Below are positions 1 through 13,345 of a stretch of DNA of 64,000 nt, piece after piece; position 1 is the first letter of the stretch; the number at the start of each line of letters is the position of its first letter. Under the pieces are notes generated by a model, which was not told the DNA's origin, searched no databases, and saw only the letters and a list, made by a program, of their open reading frames with translations. This stretch comes from Patagioenas fasciata (Eukaryota; Chordata; Aves; Columbiformes; Columbidae), in NCBI RefSeq assembly GCF_037038585.1, contig NC_092521.1, forward strand, positions 53,266,398 through 53,330,397, in the 5' to 3' direction. A program made the translations under genes and the position numbers.

Positions 1-1024
1 ACCAAATGTTTCAAGGTTTTACAAAGGATTGTGTGCCACAAATCTGCAAAGCAAATCTGGGACCGTCACAGAATGTGTTAGTGTTATTTGAGTTCATTTA
101 TTTGTACTAAAACTGCACTGACTGATGCCTGCCAGAAGAGACATATTCTGTGCAGCAAAAGATCTTCCATTTGGAGTTTACAATGAGCAGATGGGAGCAA
201 ACAAAGTAATGATCTTTTTCCTCCAGTGTACTTAAATAAGACACCAGATATTGCCTAGTGTCACAACAGGATAGAGCTAATGTCATCTATGGATATTACT
301 GCATTTTCTATGCTCAGAAATACTTAGGACATTTGACAGTTTTTCAGCTACTAATAAAAATCTCATTCAGGATCCTGGTCTCTATTGTGGATTAAGGTGA
401 GTTTGAAAAGACTGAGACGCTAACGGCAACAAAAACTTTACTGAACAGGTAACAATACTGCCACCAAACTCTGATGAGCTCTAGAAGGTGTCAGAAACAT
501 TCCAGCAGTTTCACTGGATTTTCAAACCAGATTAATACAGATTAATGCACATCAATTATTTACTTGCAAGCCCTCTGAAGGTATTGAGTTTAGAAGTATG
601 TAATTGAGGGAGTACCATGAAAGCTCATGGAGTGGCTTGACTAGATGTGATCTACATGCCTGAGAGGCTACAGTACCTCTTTGGACAAAAAGTGTCCCAA
701 AACTTAGGGCCAGGGACCTTGCCACCAGTTCACAATATTAGACAAAGTCCTTTAAGTTGCATTGCCACTGCTTATTTGAGCCCTTTTGCGTTAACCTGGC
801 TTAAAAAGGCAGTTGTATGTAAAGGAAAGCTGAAAATACTGAGACAAACTGTTTTGACAGCAGATGAGCTTTGCAAGTTGAAGGATGGGAGAAGAGGTGG
901 AACAGCCAGGGAGCCAACATCTGAGGCAAACACCCAGGCAAACGCTTGAAGTGGACAGCAAGCAACTACAGGCAACTTTTACAAATTCTTCACCAAAACA
1001 AAGCCAACGGTTTCCTATCCCCCT

Positions 1025-1047
1025 CTGTTTGTTTGTTTGTTTTTTTC
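1025..1047. repeat. GTTT microsatellite / T tract
   Basis: Three to four GTTT units run into a pure T tract. It is one of about ten CAAA/GTTT-type tracts in the window. Confidence 0.8.
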
Positions 1048-2700
1048 CTGCCCTTAGTTCACATTTTATTTTGCTGTTCTTGGGCCCATGTCCTCACTGA
1101 ACATGTTTTTCTTCAGAGAAAGACTTACTCAGAACCAGTGAAGCCCCAGTACCAGCTAGCATGAAGGCAAGCCCATTTCAGAAAAAGCATTGATAGGTTG
1201 TATGGTGTACACTGGGAACTCGGGTTTCTCAAAGAATTATGTGGGAATTGCAAGCTTGAAATTACTACAAAATAAGGAAGTGCTCGCTGAATAACCATGT
1301 GTTCTCTTAATTCTCAATATTTTCTTTTTTGTTATGACTTCTCCAGACTGCCTGTTTAGAGAAGATATTACAGCATAAATTTTAAAATAATGTGTGCAAT
1401 GGCATTGAAATATTTAACAAACAGCTACAGGAAAAAATTATTTCTAAATATTTTTTGTCAAATCACTAAACACCCAAAGAAAAACAAATTCTGCCTGCAT
1501 AAAAGGCATCTGCACATCTCACTTCAATTTCAGCAGAAGAAAATATCTTTTTGTACATAGGGTAGAAAAAAACTTTGGAGAAATCAGTTTGGATTTGGTT
1601 TGACAAAAGCATCAAGCAGGCTTCAGGCACTGCCTCCAACATACAGTTCTGAAGAGACCTGCACAGCTGGTGTTTGAGGTGACATTTCTTAGACTTTTTA
1701 AAGTTTAACCTCTACATGCATGTGAAATATATAACCATAATACTAAAACAGCTCAGTGCTCAGCCATACCTAAATAAAATTTAGGTTCAACATTTCTGTG
1801 CCCATATCTCTGACAGTTTATTCCAATAAAATATACTCAGATTGGTACTACTGTATACTAACAGGATCAGTTCTTCTCGCCATCAAGAACATTTAAAAAA
1901 AAGTTTTAAAAAACATGTTTGAGACAGTACTGTTTTAGTAAAATATAGGATTTTGCATGCTCATTCAAGAAATAGAAATTTCAGATTCAATTTCCCCCAT
2001 CTATTAAAAGGGTTTGAATTCTGTTCCCTGCCTTCCAAGTAGTTTAAAACTATCCATCCTAAACCTACCAAACTGTTCTCTGTGTAAATTTAGGGAACCA
2101 TACCAAAAATAATTTAGTAAATCAGTGATATAGAGCAGAAATAAGCATACCAGTATAGACTCATGGCTGAAGCTTTCTTTTGAGTTTGCAGAAGACTGGA
2201 TTGTGCTTTTTTGCTTCAAGGACAGTTTCTCCAGCTTATTCCATGGCAATTTACTGTATGATTGAATCCAATTACTAAGTTTTTTTAGCTAGGGATGGCT
2301 AATACCGCTCTACTTTTGGAGCACATGTTATGAAAAAGGATTGTTGCCACTAACTTTTTGGACAGGAGTGTGTGAAGGAGGGATGAGCTGTAAGCCATCA
2401 AGAGGGCTTTCCAGGCAGTTGCTCCAAGTCAGCAGAGATGTGGTGTCTTGAAGTGTGATTCAAACCCATCACACTCCTCTATAGACTAGTAGTCATGGCA
2501 ATATAGTGTACTGACCTCGACTAACTTTCTTTTCAGCATGCTCTCAGATCCTCACTCATCCTGTCATCTTCACTCATGAATTTGGACACTTGAGCTCAGC
2601 CACAGTCAGTGCTGATCCTGTCCCTGCTTTGGCACCCCAAACTTAACCTTAATCAGTTCTAGCCCTTCATTTTCTATAGCAAACAGAGCAGTTTTGTGGG

Positions 2701-2719
2701 AAAAAAAAAAAAAAAAAAA
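2701..2719. repeat. Poly(A) tract, 19 bases
   Basis: An uninterrupted A run, preceded by GGG and followed by GAAAATAAAT. No mRNA-like sequence or target-site duplication is evident around it, so I do not call it a retrocopy tail. Confidence 0.85.
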
Positions 2720-4600
2720 GAAAATAAATCTTGGAAGAAAGAGGTGAAATGTCATAAATTATCCCTCGGGCTATAATGCAGATCCTGGAAGAGCAGTGAA
2801 AAATCAAAACTCTCACAGAGCAGCATTTAAAACAAGCCATGTGCACTTTCCAAAGGACAGTGTGAGGATTTTCTAAGTGCAGCAGCATATCACTGTCTGC
2901 CTGGGTCTAGCTTAGATAAATTTCTCAGGTGGGAAGGCTCCTACCAGCCCCCAAAGAGCTACCTTGCCCAGGTGAGCACCTGTGCAAGCTTTGTCATTTC
3001 AGTACAGTTCTGTAAGGTGGTTTTTTTGCAGTTATAGGAGAGATCCCTTTCTTCAGCTCAGCATATCAGTAACACTCAGCTTTCGTTAAAGAAAAAAAAA
3101 AATCACTAAGAAGGAACGTGCCACCTGGAACAGATCCTCTTTTTAGAAACCTTGGACACATGGAACAAGGAGATAAGGTGCTATTTATCAAGACCCTTCT
3201 GATTACCTTAATCAAGTAGGCATTGATGGATTGCTGAGATAAATATTTCTATCCTCTACATTTTTACTTGAAGTCAACAGCTTACACATGAAAGTCCCCA
3301 CAACAGAAATACATGCCCTGTTTTCAGCAGCAGACAGAAATGGTGCATTTTATGTTATTTATGATCATCTCTCCTCATCTGTTTGATTGCTACATTCAAT
3401 CTTGAAATTGAAAGGCCCAACCAAATTTCAAAGATTCACATTATATTCCAGAGTGTGGTGGTGGGTTTTAATTTTTAAATAACTTGCCTGTAATGCTATG
3501 ACTCAGAAGAAGTGTGAATGACAGAAGGAAACTTATTAGATTAAAGACAGTTTGTTGGAGAGAATAGGGAAAATGAATTCAGTCACAGGAACAGGTCCAA
3601 TGTTTTATTTTATTAGCAGAGATCCAGGAGCCTGCTTCCCACTCTGCTGTAGCTCATGCACTTAATCACTGTAGTAAGGAGCTCTTCAAGTCAAGGCTAT
3701 GCAAAATCTGAAAATGGATAAAGTTAATTTCAAATAACATAAGAACAGGCCCAAATTCAAATTCAGTTTAGGTTACAGCTTAAACAAAACCATTCACCTC
3801 CCTTCACCTCATGTATTTTCCAGCTTTCATTGAAGTAGCCCACTATGGGACTAGGTACTCAAAAGCACTTTGCCTTTAGATACTCAGCAATCCTTCTCAG
3901 TAAATGCCTGATCTGGAGTACCTTAGCAGAGTTTCGCAGTACCTTATATCTACTTGGAGTATTTTACTCAGAACTGCCCAAATCTTAGACATGCTAATCA
4001 TGTGTGTCCTTACTTTGAACCTTTGCCTTTAGGATCCATTAATCAGTTTTTTCCTACTGCCGAAACATAAGTAATCAGCTGCATTTGCACACCCTGAGAA
4101 CTCAACCAAAGCAAGCTATGCAAAAAGCACAGCTGGAAAAATAGTTTCCCTTTTCACTCAGCCCACAAGTAGTTAAAGTGAAGTCATCATCATGTTTTTC
4201 TAAAGGAAATGAAAGTTTGTATCGCTGACTTTTCAGAAGAACACCTCTGCCACAAGGCAGACTTCTGCAATGCTTGCTGTGGGGACAGGAGGTTCCCTCC
4301 AGAGATCCCCAGCAACCTAATCAACCCCTGGGGCCAAGACAGACATGTCCTGTGACCCCCTACATACCCTGTGTTGTATACAACGACACAGAAGTTTCTA
4401 AGTTAACACTTGTGTGCTGAACAAGTGATAACAGGTGACACTTCATGCAGGGCTAGAGCTAGACAAACTGTGCGGGAAGAAAAGGTTGTGAACTGGATGT
4501 CTGGAGCCGAGGCGACAGAGGCATGGAGCATTGCAGTTGTAGGGAGGGCAAAGCCTGGGAGCTGCTGTGGAAATGTGAGGGGGTGATGATTTGGGCTGCC

Positions 4601-4618
4601 AAAGAAAGAAAGAAAGAA
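4601..4618. repeat. AAAG microsatellite
   Basis: About four AAAG units in a purine-rich context. Confidence 0.8.
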
Positions 4619-6777
4619 CTGGAGGGAGGCTGGACCAAGGTGGGTTTCGTAGCAGTGCTGAGTTTAAAAAAATATACCAGTTGTTAGTGATTCAAACTAA
4701 TTCTGAAGCATTTCTTCACAGGGTCTCACAATTTATTTCATTGGAAGCGGTTCCTCACACATGAACACATTTGATGTTTATTGAATAAGAGAAAGCATGC
4801 TTTGATCCCCGCTAAAGAGATTTGTCTGCCATTACAAAGACACATCCAAAAAGAACAAATGCTGGGTAGGAGATACAGAGTAGACAGAAGGTAGAAAGAT
4901 GAGTTTATTTGGGCCAAACAGAGACAAGAGCCAGAGACTTCCATGTCCTGGGACTATGTCCTGATCTACCAGGATGCTCAGTAAAAGAGAAGTGATTCCT
5001 CCTTCTTCAGTGAAATTTTGTAAGGAACAGGCCAGTTATGCTGTTTAGGGAGAGCTCCCAGCTAGCAAGTCCACATGGAGTGATTAGTCCAGCACCCAAA
5101 GTTGGGTGGTGAATTTACACCTAAATTGAAGAAAATTTCTGATGATATCTACTCAGTCTTACAAGAATACCTTACACTATTTAACATAAAATGACTAATT
5201 GAATGGAACAGTTCAACATACCATCAGTAGAGGCATTAGCCTGATAGGAATGACCCCTAAGAAGAAGTTTAGAGCTCTTGAAGAGTGATTTTTATAATTT
5301 ATTTCTACAGATTTCTTATCCCTCAAATTTTATCTGGCACTTCTAATAAAAGATGTTTAAAAAGAACAGCTCCTTAATGGAAGAATTTATTCTGGTTTTC
5401 CTTCATAGAAAGGTCACACAGAGTATAGTTACTTCCCTAACACAGAACAATTGAAGATCTAAGCCTAGCTATAGAAAAAAGCCTTAAAATATATACCACT
5501 TCATGAAAAACATTTAATTATTTTGCTCTCTAAACAGAAAACACTTTTTTTTTTTTATTTATTCCCAATATTGGTGTTAATTATAAAAAGAACTTCCAGA
5601 AATTAAGGAGGTTTTTTTATTAAGGCAGGTTCCCACTCAAACAACATCCCCCCCATCCTGAGCAACAACTCTGCTTACACATCTGAAATCTGCAGGTGCA
5701 TTAACACTTCAGCAGAAGGTAAGGAACTCAGTTACTCAGTACTTGCATCACATTTGGTGGCTTACTAGCACCTGGGAAGGAAATAATTGACAAATCAAGT
5801 ATATATTAAAGCAATACATTCTACTTCTGAGACACAGGCATAGCATTTGGAACTGAAATAGCCAGATACATACAAGTGTTTTAGCAAGATACCCCCGAGA
5901 AGGAATAAAATTAGCCAGCCTCTTGACATATAAAATGGCAGATGAAGTATTCTGGGAGAAAGGAAAAATACAACTTATTTACTCCTGATTTAATCTGATT
6001 TCAAAGAAGGAAAACCTAGCTTAGGTTCTCTGTAACACATTTGTCAAATTCGAAAAAGGTAAAATTACATGCCACATCAAAACTAAGCTAAAAAACTAAT
6101 TGCATTTCCTAGATTCCACAGGAATCCTTTTTTTGACTCAAAGCTAAATGCACAAGAAAAAAAAAGAAAAATTAATCCAGGGCCGCCAGATATGTCATCT
6201 CCAACTCATTTGACAACTGGTATTACAACAAGCAGACTATTATATCAATTTCTTGCTTCCTGTCTTTCAAAGCTACATGTAGCTTTCTCAGGTCCTTTAA
6301 GTGCAAGAAACGTTGCATCAAATGAAATAGCTGGGGTAATGCCAAAACAATTTCAGGTTGTGAAACAGATCTGCAAGCTACAGCTGGGGAAAAGCTCTAA
6401 ACTGAGCAAAAGGACTGCTGAATTAATGCAAGTACAAAGTATTTTACATAAGCTGTTGTGTTAGAAGCAGTTGCCTTGGAAAAGCAAAGTTTTCTATAAG
6501 CTCCAGTTATTGTGCAGAATAAAACCCTTTTGATTTGCTGTACTGAGCAGGAGCAAAGAGGCAGGACAGAGCTGCTCTAGTGTCTGGCTCCTCATGAACT
6601 CTGAGCTGAGTGCCTCTTTCCTCATCACAAGCCTTATAAATAAAGTGGAGTAACATCCAGAAGAGAGAAATCTTTAGTGTCTAATCAGTGGTGGTGGTCC
6701 ATAATTCAGTTATTCAGAAATGAATGGCCTTGGGTAGCTTTTGGTTTTGGACAGTAAGGCCCAAAACTAAATCAGAG

Positions 6778-7072
6778 AGTCACAGAATGGTTTGGGTCAG
6801 AAAGGACCTTCAAAGAGCATCTAGTCCAACCCCCTTGCCATGGGCAAAGACATCTTCAATTAGATGAGGTTGCTCAAACCCCCATCTAACTTGGTCTTGA
6901 GCACTTACAGGGATGGGGCATCCACAGCTCCTCTGTTTCTAGTGTTTTACCACCTTAATCACGAAGACTTTCTTCCTTATATCCAATCTACCCTCTTTGA
7001 GTTTAAAGTCATTGCCCCTTGTCCCATTGCTACAGGCCTTGGTAAAAAGTCTTCATGTTTCTTATATAAATA
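6778..7072 (-). mobile_element. CR1 LINE 3' fragment
   Basis: The segment starts with the reverse complement of the CR1 terminal octamer region (CACAGAATGG), then an AGAAAGGACCTTCAAAGA block and a CATCTAGTCCAACCCC block, and continues through 'GGGATGGGGCATCCACAGC' and the TTTAAAGTCATTGCCCCTTG segment. This order is the 3' UTR and the end of the pol frame of a CR1 element read backwards. It is 5'-truncated at about 300 bp, as is usual for CR1, and has diverged from the family by many substitutions, so it looks fairly old. No coding capacity remains. The assignment rests on memory of the family consensus; the exact subfamily is not claimed. Confidence 0.88.
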
Positions 7073-7179
7073 CCCTGAAGATAACAAGTATGAGGCAAAG
7101 TTGCATTGTGCTGTACAGCAGCTACTTTCCTTCCATCAGAGATTCTTAGAGTGCTTAATAAACTTCCGTCGAGCTTCGT

Positions 7180-7260
7180 AACACCCTGGGAGATGTGCAT
7201 GACATTTTACAGAGGGATGAATTGAGGCACAGAAAGATTGACTTACCATTCACAGACTTT
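7180..7260 (-). mobile_element. Probable ancient MIR-type SINE remnant
   Basis: The block CATTTTACAGAGGGATGAAT followed by TGAGGCACAGAAAGATTGACTT closely follows the reverse complement of the MIR/CORE-SINE region that reads (in this orientation) 'ttttacagatgaggaaactgaggcacag' in broad pattern. The preceding ACACCCTGGGAGATGTGCAT also fits the adjacent MIR segment. Only the central part is recognisable; the tRNA-like head is not. The element family is shared by amniotes and is very old, so heavy decay is expected. It could be a chance match of about 60 bases. Confidence 0.5.
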
Positions 7261-8700
7261 GCATCAAGCATCTGTCAGATATTTTGAAATGCATAGATTA
7301 ATTCAGCTTCTCAAGGGAATTCAGAGCTCCAGTGACTTCTACATCGTTATGCCTACAGGCACCTGCTGAGGATCAGGCAAAAGAAATGAGACCATTCAGT
7401 AGAAATGAGACAAACCAACAGAGATTTGGTCCTGGTAAAATTTAGATCTGAGTGCTTCGTATCTCTAAGACTGGCCTCATGCAGTATGCTCTGAAATGAT
7501 CCTCCAGGAACATGATTTCCACTCAAAAGATTTTAAGGCGAGGTTTTAAAAAAAAATTTTAGAATATGGGAAACAAAATCTTCCAGACTTTCTCTAATGT
7601 TGCATATCAATATTTCTATTGCTGCAGAGGTCAAAATCCAATGTTACCTAGGCACATGCAAACATCTAACTGTACAGGTTTTCCAACAGAAGTTCAAGTT
7701 CAACAGTATGAAAGTACTGAGAAGGAGATATAATGAATCGGTTTCACTTATAGGGTCTTCAATGTAAAGATTTATTTTCCAAAATTAATCCAGGTTCATT
7801 TTTCTATTGGCTCCTTTGGTTCTATACTGCTGTTGTAGAACACAGGTATGTGAGAAAAGAGTTGGACAGAGTATCCTCTACATTCAACTCAGACAATTTG
7901 AATAAGAAATTATGCAGCGTTAATCAAAGTTAACAGTTTCAAATAGTTTTCACAGAACAGGTGAGACATGTCAAAATACATTAATACTTCAAAAAGAATG
8001 TGGTGTATTGGCAGAAATTATGATCATAAAAGGTGTAGAAACCACACCTTTCTCAGGTTCTACGATCAGTGTTTCAAGGACAAAGCCACTAAGCAAAGCA
8101 AGAAATACTACCCAGGTTGTCCATTTATTTTGAGAAGTATTTCTACTGAAACGAATGTAATGTGCATTGTCAAGATAATTTTTTGAGGAAAACACAGTCA
8201 GTATCCATGGAAATTATGCTTATCATAAAGAAGAAAAAAAGAAGTGGAAAAATTTGCATTTGTTTTTGTGTTTGTTCAAATACAGAGATAACTATTTTGT
8301 TATGTGGTTGCTAGAAATGTTTACAGTCTCCCTTGTGACAATAAGGTCTAGTGGCATTTAAAAGACTTTCAGTTCTAGACCTCAATTTACCTGGAATTTT
8401 CACATATCTCCCCTCCACAGATGAACACAAGCTTCATGAGCCATTTACCTCAAGCAATTTATGTGTAAATGATTTCCTTTATACATTTGTGTTCAAGCCC
8501 TCTTCCAAATGGTCACATGAGTATACACTAACTGATTCACCTCATTTTATTTTTATCCAGGTTCAAGCAAGAAAAAAAATAGATTGGTATGGCCTGTTAA
8601 CATTACAAAAATCCACGGGCTGTTTTTAAGAAGCTATTTTTTTTTCCAGTCCTGAAGAAATTCTTCAGGTTTCCTTAGATTTTAAATCAACACCTTCCCC

Positions 8701-8717
8701 TTTTTTTTTTTTTTTTT
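8701..8717. repeat. Poly(T) tract, 17 bases
   Basis: An uninterrupted T run after CCTTCCCC. No flanking element is recognised. Confidence 0.85.
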
Positions 8718-11700
8718 CTGTTTTGTAGAGTCCAACTACAAAGACCAAGCTAAGCTGCCAGGTTTTGGAGAGAGAATTGTTCATTTGTTTTAAAAAGGTA
8801 GTTTCAAAGACTCAAACAATTGATGTAAGGTGCCTATTCCTGTGCAAAAGGATGTGTTTATCTGACACCAGTCAACAAGACTTATCTCACTTTCACCAAC
8901 ATAAATATAGTTGGACTCCACTGATAATGCCTGAGGTCAAATAATTTGCATACCAGCTTGTGTCTCAGCTGCACAAACTGAAACATTCAGCAGCAAAACA
9001 TCAGTTTAGTTCTGTTCTTAACATTTAACTCTTGTTCACCTCTTACTTGGGCTTGTGTTGGGCTTACTCCTTTTTGTGTTGTATATCCACAGACTACGCT
9101 GTTGTGTTGGAAGACAAGTGCAGAAAGATGAGCTACTGATTTGATACAAGGCAAACAACACCTAATCCTATTTATTTTCTTCCTAAAGTACTGAAAAGTT
9201 GGCTCCACCTTATATTATCTGCTTTTAGTTCATGAAAAATAACTGTTGCATAAGGTATGAATAATATTGTGTTATATAAATATCTTGTAGTATATGAACA
9301 TGAAAGTGTGTATTTATGGAATGGAAAATGCATAAAAAACCAATAGTTTTCTTCCCCTTTAACTTAGTGGGAGTTTTCTCCAACAGTTTCCTAACTATAC
9401 TCTTTGAAGCTTAAGCATTTTCCAAGCAGATTTGGGATAAGCTGGCAGAACCCCAAAAAATTAGTGTCATTTCTCCCCAGCTTCTTATGTCTTCACAGAT
9501 ATGAACCATGTAAGAAATCTCCCGCTAGCATGCTTCTTTTCAAATTATTAGTGCTATATCTGAAATCTAAACCACTAATGAGACAAGGAGGCCTGGGAGA
9601 TGTATGTTATAGTAACAATATGATGTTGATGCTACATCCAAGTATTCCCTCGCTGTTACAGCAGCGACGGCTAATTCTATGTCAAACGGGATCTGTGCTA
9701 TTAAGTTGACTTCCCCATGTTCCTTTACATGGGATTGTAAAAGTCTTTTATTTTCCAGCTGGGTTGTTTTCCTTTGATGTTGCTTTATTAATGTGCATAT
9801 CCCTTCTGCTTTGCTCATGCGAAAAAAAGCTGAAATAGAAAGCAAAAAAAGAAAACTGTGATAATTACCATTCTGTACATTTACTGTCTGAAGGGACTAA
9901 CTGGCATAAGAGATTTGTAAGAGCTTTTATATTTTTCTGAATCCAGCATAAGGCAATTGTCTACTGTTTGCCTATAATTCTGTTCTTGTGATTTTTGTGC
10001 ATTTTTTTCCCTTATTCTTTTATGCTTAGGCTCTGCCTAAGAGATACACTTTTTTTTTTTTAAAGGAAACATTATTCATTTTCAGTCCTGTAGTAAAGTC
10101 TGAAGTAACTTATTTTAATTGTTTACCAAGGCAAGCAAAAGTGGTTTAAGAATGTCTATTGCTACTTTGGGCAATGCAGACCTGTCTTCCAGAAGGTTTA
10201 CCTTCATCTTTCCCTTCAAATGTTCAGTTTTTACTGAAGTACAACAATAGTGAAGTCAGCCTATAATCTCACCATCTCAAGGTATTTCCACAATTTCATT
10301 AAAATTCATCTTTCTGAAAACTCAGTCATCAAGATTACATTTTTTTTCCTTAGCAAGACATAAAATGCTTTCGGAGAAAAAGAGAAAGGAAGAGGCCAAA
10401 CTAAACGCTGTGGCTCAAATTAGTTGTGAAAACCAAGAATGTGAAACTGTCTCAGAATCTCTTCTATGCATTATTTTTATTTGTCTGTAGAAGTATGGAT
10501 AGAAGTTATCTGCTATAACATCTATTTACTACAGCAGCGTCCTTTCCCTGGGTCTCACGAATTTCTTACTCAAGAGAATTACCCCCTTACATAACACGCT
10601 ACCAAAACTGCAACTCTTTGACAGCCAAAGGGATACATGCATGGCACTGATCAAAGCATATCTATGTACCACCATGACCAGAGAAGCTTCATATTTATGG
10701 AATTTATCACTATAGACACAAAATATCCTTACAAATAAGAAAGGCCAAAGATGAGAAAACCATGAAGAGAAGACAGAATGCTTCAGGTCAATTGCAAGAA
10801 ATTGTAATTGAGATTTCCTTTGATTTCCACACTTGTCACTCTTCTTGCGTTGAAAAGCAAACCTCACATGGCTGCTGTTCTATGCTACATTCATCACAGA
10901 GGTGACTGTGGGACCCCTGTACCTCAAGGTCATCACCACCTCAACCAAGCCAAAATGCAGTAAGACATGAAAATGGCCACTGATCCACACCAGCTGCCTC
11001 CTGTCCATGAGATGAGATATTTGGTTACCTTGGGAGAGGTGGAAACTGCAGCAGAGGCTGCTTCAAATGGGCACCAGTTAAACTGAGAGACTCCAACCAG
11101 AGGGACAGAGACTCTATGCTGTGGAGCATGCAAGAAGTGGCACGCTGTAAATCACAACTATGTGGCAGTTGCTGTGGCAACCACACCTTTTTAAAGATCA
11201 GTTAGCAGATAAAACAGTTATTCATTGTCACACCCATCCTTTACACATAGGTGAAGGCTGCAAAAGTATGCGTCCTTCACTTTCCATAAGCATTTATTTT
11301 CCTTCCATGAATTCTTAATCACCACCTCCCTGAGTACTCAAGATAAGTCTGTAAGGAAGGAGAAAGAGAAGGATGAAGCAAACAGACTGGGTTCCCTGAT
11401 TACTCTGTACAGCTGTGAATAGCAGCAGCCACTTACACAAAAATCTTTCATCCTTATTGCCTTTTTCTCCTTTCCTGTTTTTTTCAAGCTTATGAATGCA
11501 TCATTCCAACTTGAATTTCAGCTGAGCTGTCTTGTTTGTTTTGATACATAGACAGTTATCTTTCATGAGTTTACAGAAAAAAAAAAAAAAGTCTGTTAGC
11601 ATATTGCAGTGCTGCTAGGAAGCTTTTATATTTTCTTGTTATTAGTAGGTACTTTGCTAAATGTATCAGCACAATTCCTTATAAATCAAAGAATCCTCTA

Positions 11701-13250
11701 CAACACAATGAATCCTGATATTTGTCCTTTAGAGGACAGATGCTTGACCTATATGTGAACCTGATCCCAGTTCACTCGAAGCTTAACATGATGAAACTAC
11801 TAACACCATTTTGCATTCCACATGATGGAACCAAAATTGCAACCTCTCCTTTGAGCTTTCTTTCGCTATGCTAGATCTATTGTCCTCCAAGTCACATAGA
11901 AAAGAGAGAAGTGAACTGGTTATGGTTGTGTCAGGGTTGCCAAATTCAATGATTATATCACACAGGACCCAACTCATGAACAGGCATTTCTGTCATGCTG
12001 AAACCTAAGAACAGGTTGTCCTACAAGAATATTTATGATACACCACAAGCAAATCTAATGCAGCCAAAAAGTTTATGGATGGATTTACATACACCATATT
12101 GCTATATATGCCCAGGGATGCTGTGTATTTATTAATGGATGAATCATCAAAGACCCTCAAAGCTAGCTGCTACTGAAGGCCAGTTCAGTGTGGCTCACTA
12201 GACCTGTAAGCATGATATAATATATTACAGGCTCATATATAAAACGCAGTTTTCAACAATGAGCTTGAGATGGGTAGATTTTTAGTTTATTGTCCTCAGG
12301 ATCTTGAAAACAGAAAGCTTATCTATGCTGTTATGGGACATGAAAACAGATCTGTGTAGTGCTCATTGGTATTAACCAGCATTAAGTCAAAAGGAAGAAA
12401 AAAACAAACCAATCATATGCTGCTTTTGTCCTTAAGCAAATCCAAAGTAGATCAAAACACAACCAAAAAACATTTCTGTTTTTCTTAGGGGGAAAAACAG
12501 GGCAGAAAACAAGTCAAGCATATCTTGTGCTAAGCTAGAGAAATATGTTAGGAATTTATTTAGAAGATATATTGTCGAACAAATAGGTGTGTTATAACAG
12601 AGTTGAGAGTGAGACTTTGCATACATGGTTATTCACCACTATCAGAAAGGTGATTTGTGACCAAAACAAATACATGGCAAAGGTCAAGATGCTTGCAGAA
12701 TCAGAACTGAAAGTAAGCATTTGGTAGAACACTAGCACTGGAGGTTGAAATATTGCCACGGTTCATTCAGCATCTGTACACTTATGCATGATAATTAACA
12801 ACCAAATTTAGTCTCTGGTTGATATTCAGAGAGATGAGACAAATTTGAAGAAGAGTTATTACAATTTCCTCATTTTGAAGGAAGAAAAGAAAGCAACTGA
12901 AGCTGTTCTAGCTGATACACAGGAAGGAGACAAATGTGCATTCCCATCATCAGTTGTGCCAAGGGAAGCTGGCACCTCCTTCCTGCCAGCCTACCCCAGC
13001 TGCTCAGTGGCATCCAGCTTCGGGATTTCTGCCTGCCTCAAATCCCCCTTCCAGCAACATACACAAAGACTGGTCTCACAGCTTGAACCAACCCAGATCA
13101 TTTTGCCTGAGTTGGGAGGATTGTTCACTTGCACAGCTCAGTCAGCAAAATCAAGGGGGAGTGTCACTGGCACGTGGTGGGAAAAACATGATGGGTAAGC
13201 AGGCAGAGGTTTCCTGCCTGCAATCTATGTGTTGGTGAGACAACTACCTT

Positions 13251-13345
13251 TTTTTTAAAACAAACAAATAAACAAACACCAAAAAAAAAAAAAAAAAAAA
13301 AAAACACAAATTGAAAAAACAAAACAAAACAAAAACCACAAAGAA
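13251..13345. repeat. A-rich low-complexity block with 24-base poly(A)
   Basis: An AAAC/AAAT-type run leads into 24 consecutive As (13281-13304), followed by AAAAC units. The A run sits inside simple sequence rather than at the end of a gene-like segment, so it is not a good processed-pseudogene tail. Confidence 0.8.

Larger units (their letters stand above)
1..6777. other. Unique AT-rich DNA, no gene seen
   Basis: No transposon, RNA gene or convincing exon is visible. Frames are closed by stops every few dozen codons; the longest open stretches (about 100 codons near 650-950) have no recognisable domain. It contains a GTTT run near 1025, a 19-base A tract at 2701, a 12-base A tract near 3090, an AAAG run at 4601 and a T tract near 5545. 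Best read as intergenic or intronic sequence. Confidence 0.6.

Noticed and set aside
11780..11870. C/D box snoRNA-like TGATGA motifs
   Set aside because: A TGATGAAA C-box-like motif is present but there is no suitably spaced CTGA with terminal stem.
12845..13198. 117-codon frame upstream of a 24-base A run, considered as a retrocopy
   Set aside because: The A run is inside a CAAA/AAAAC low-complexity block, no parent protein is recognised, and mRNA retrocopies are rare where CR1 is the main LINE.
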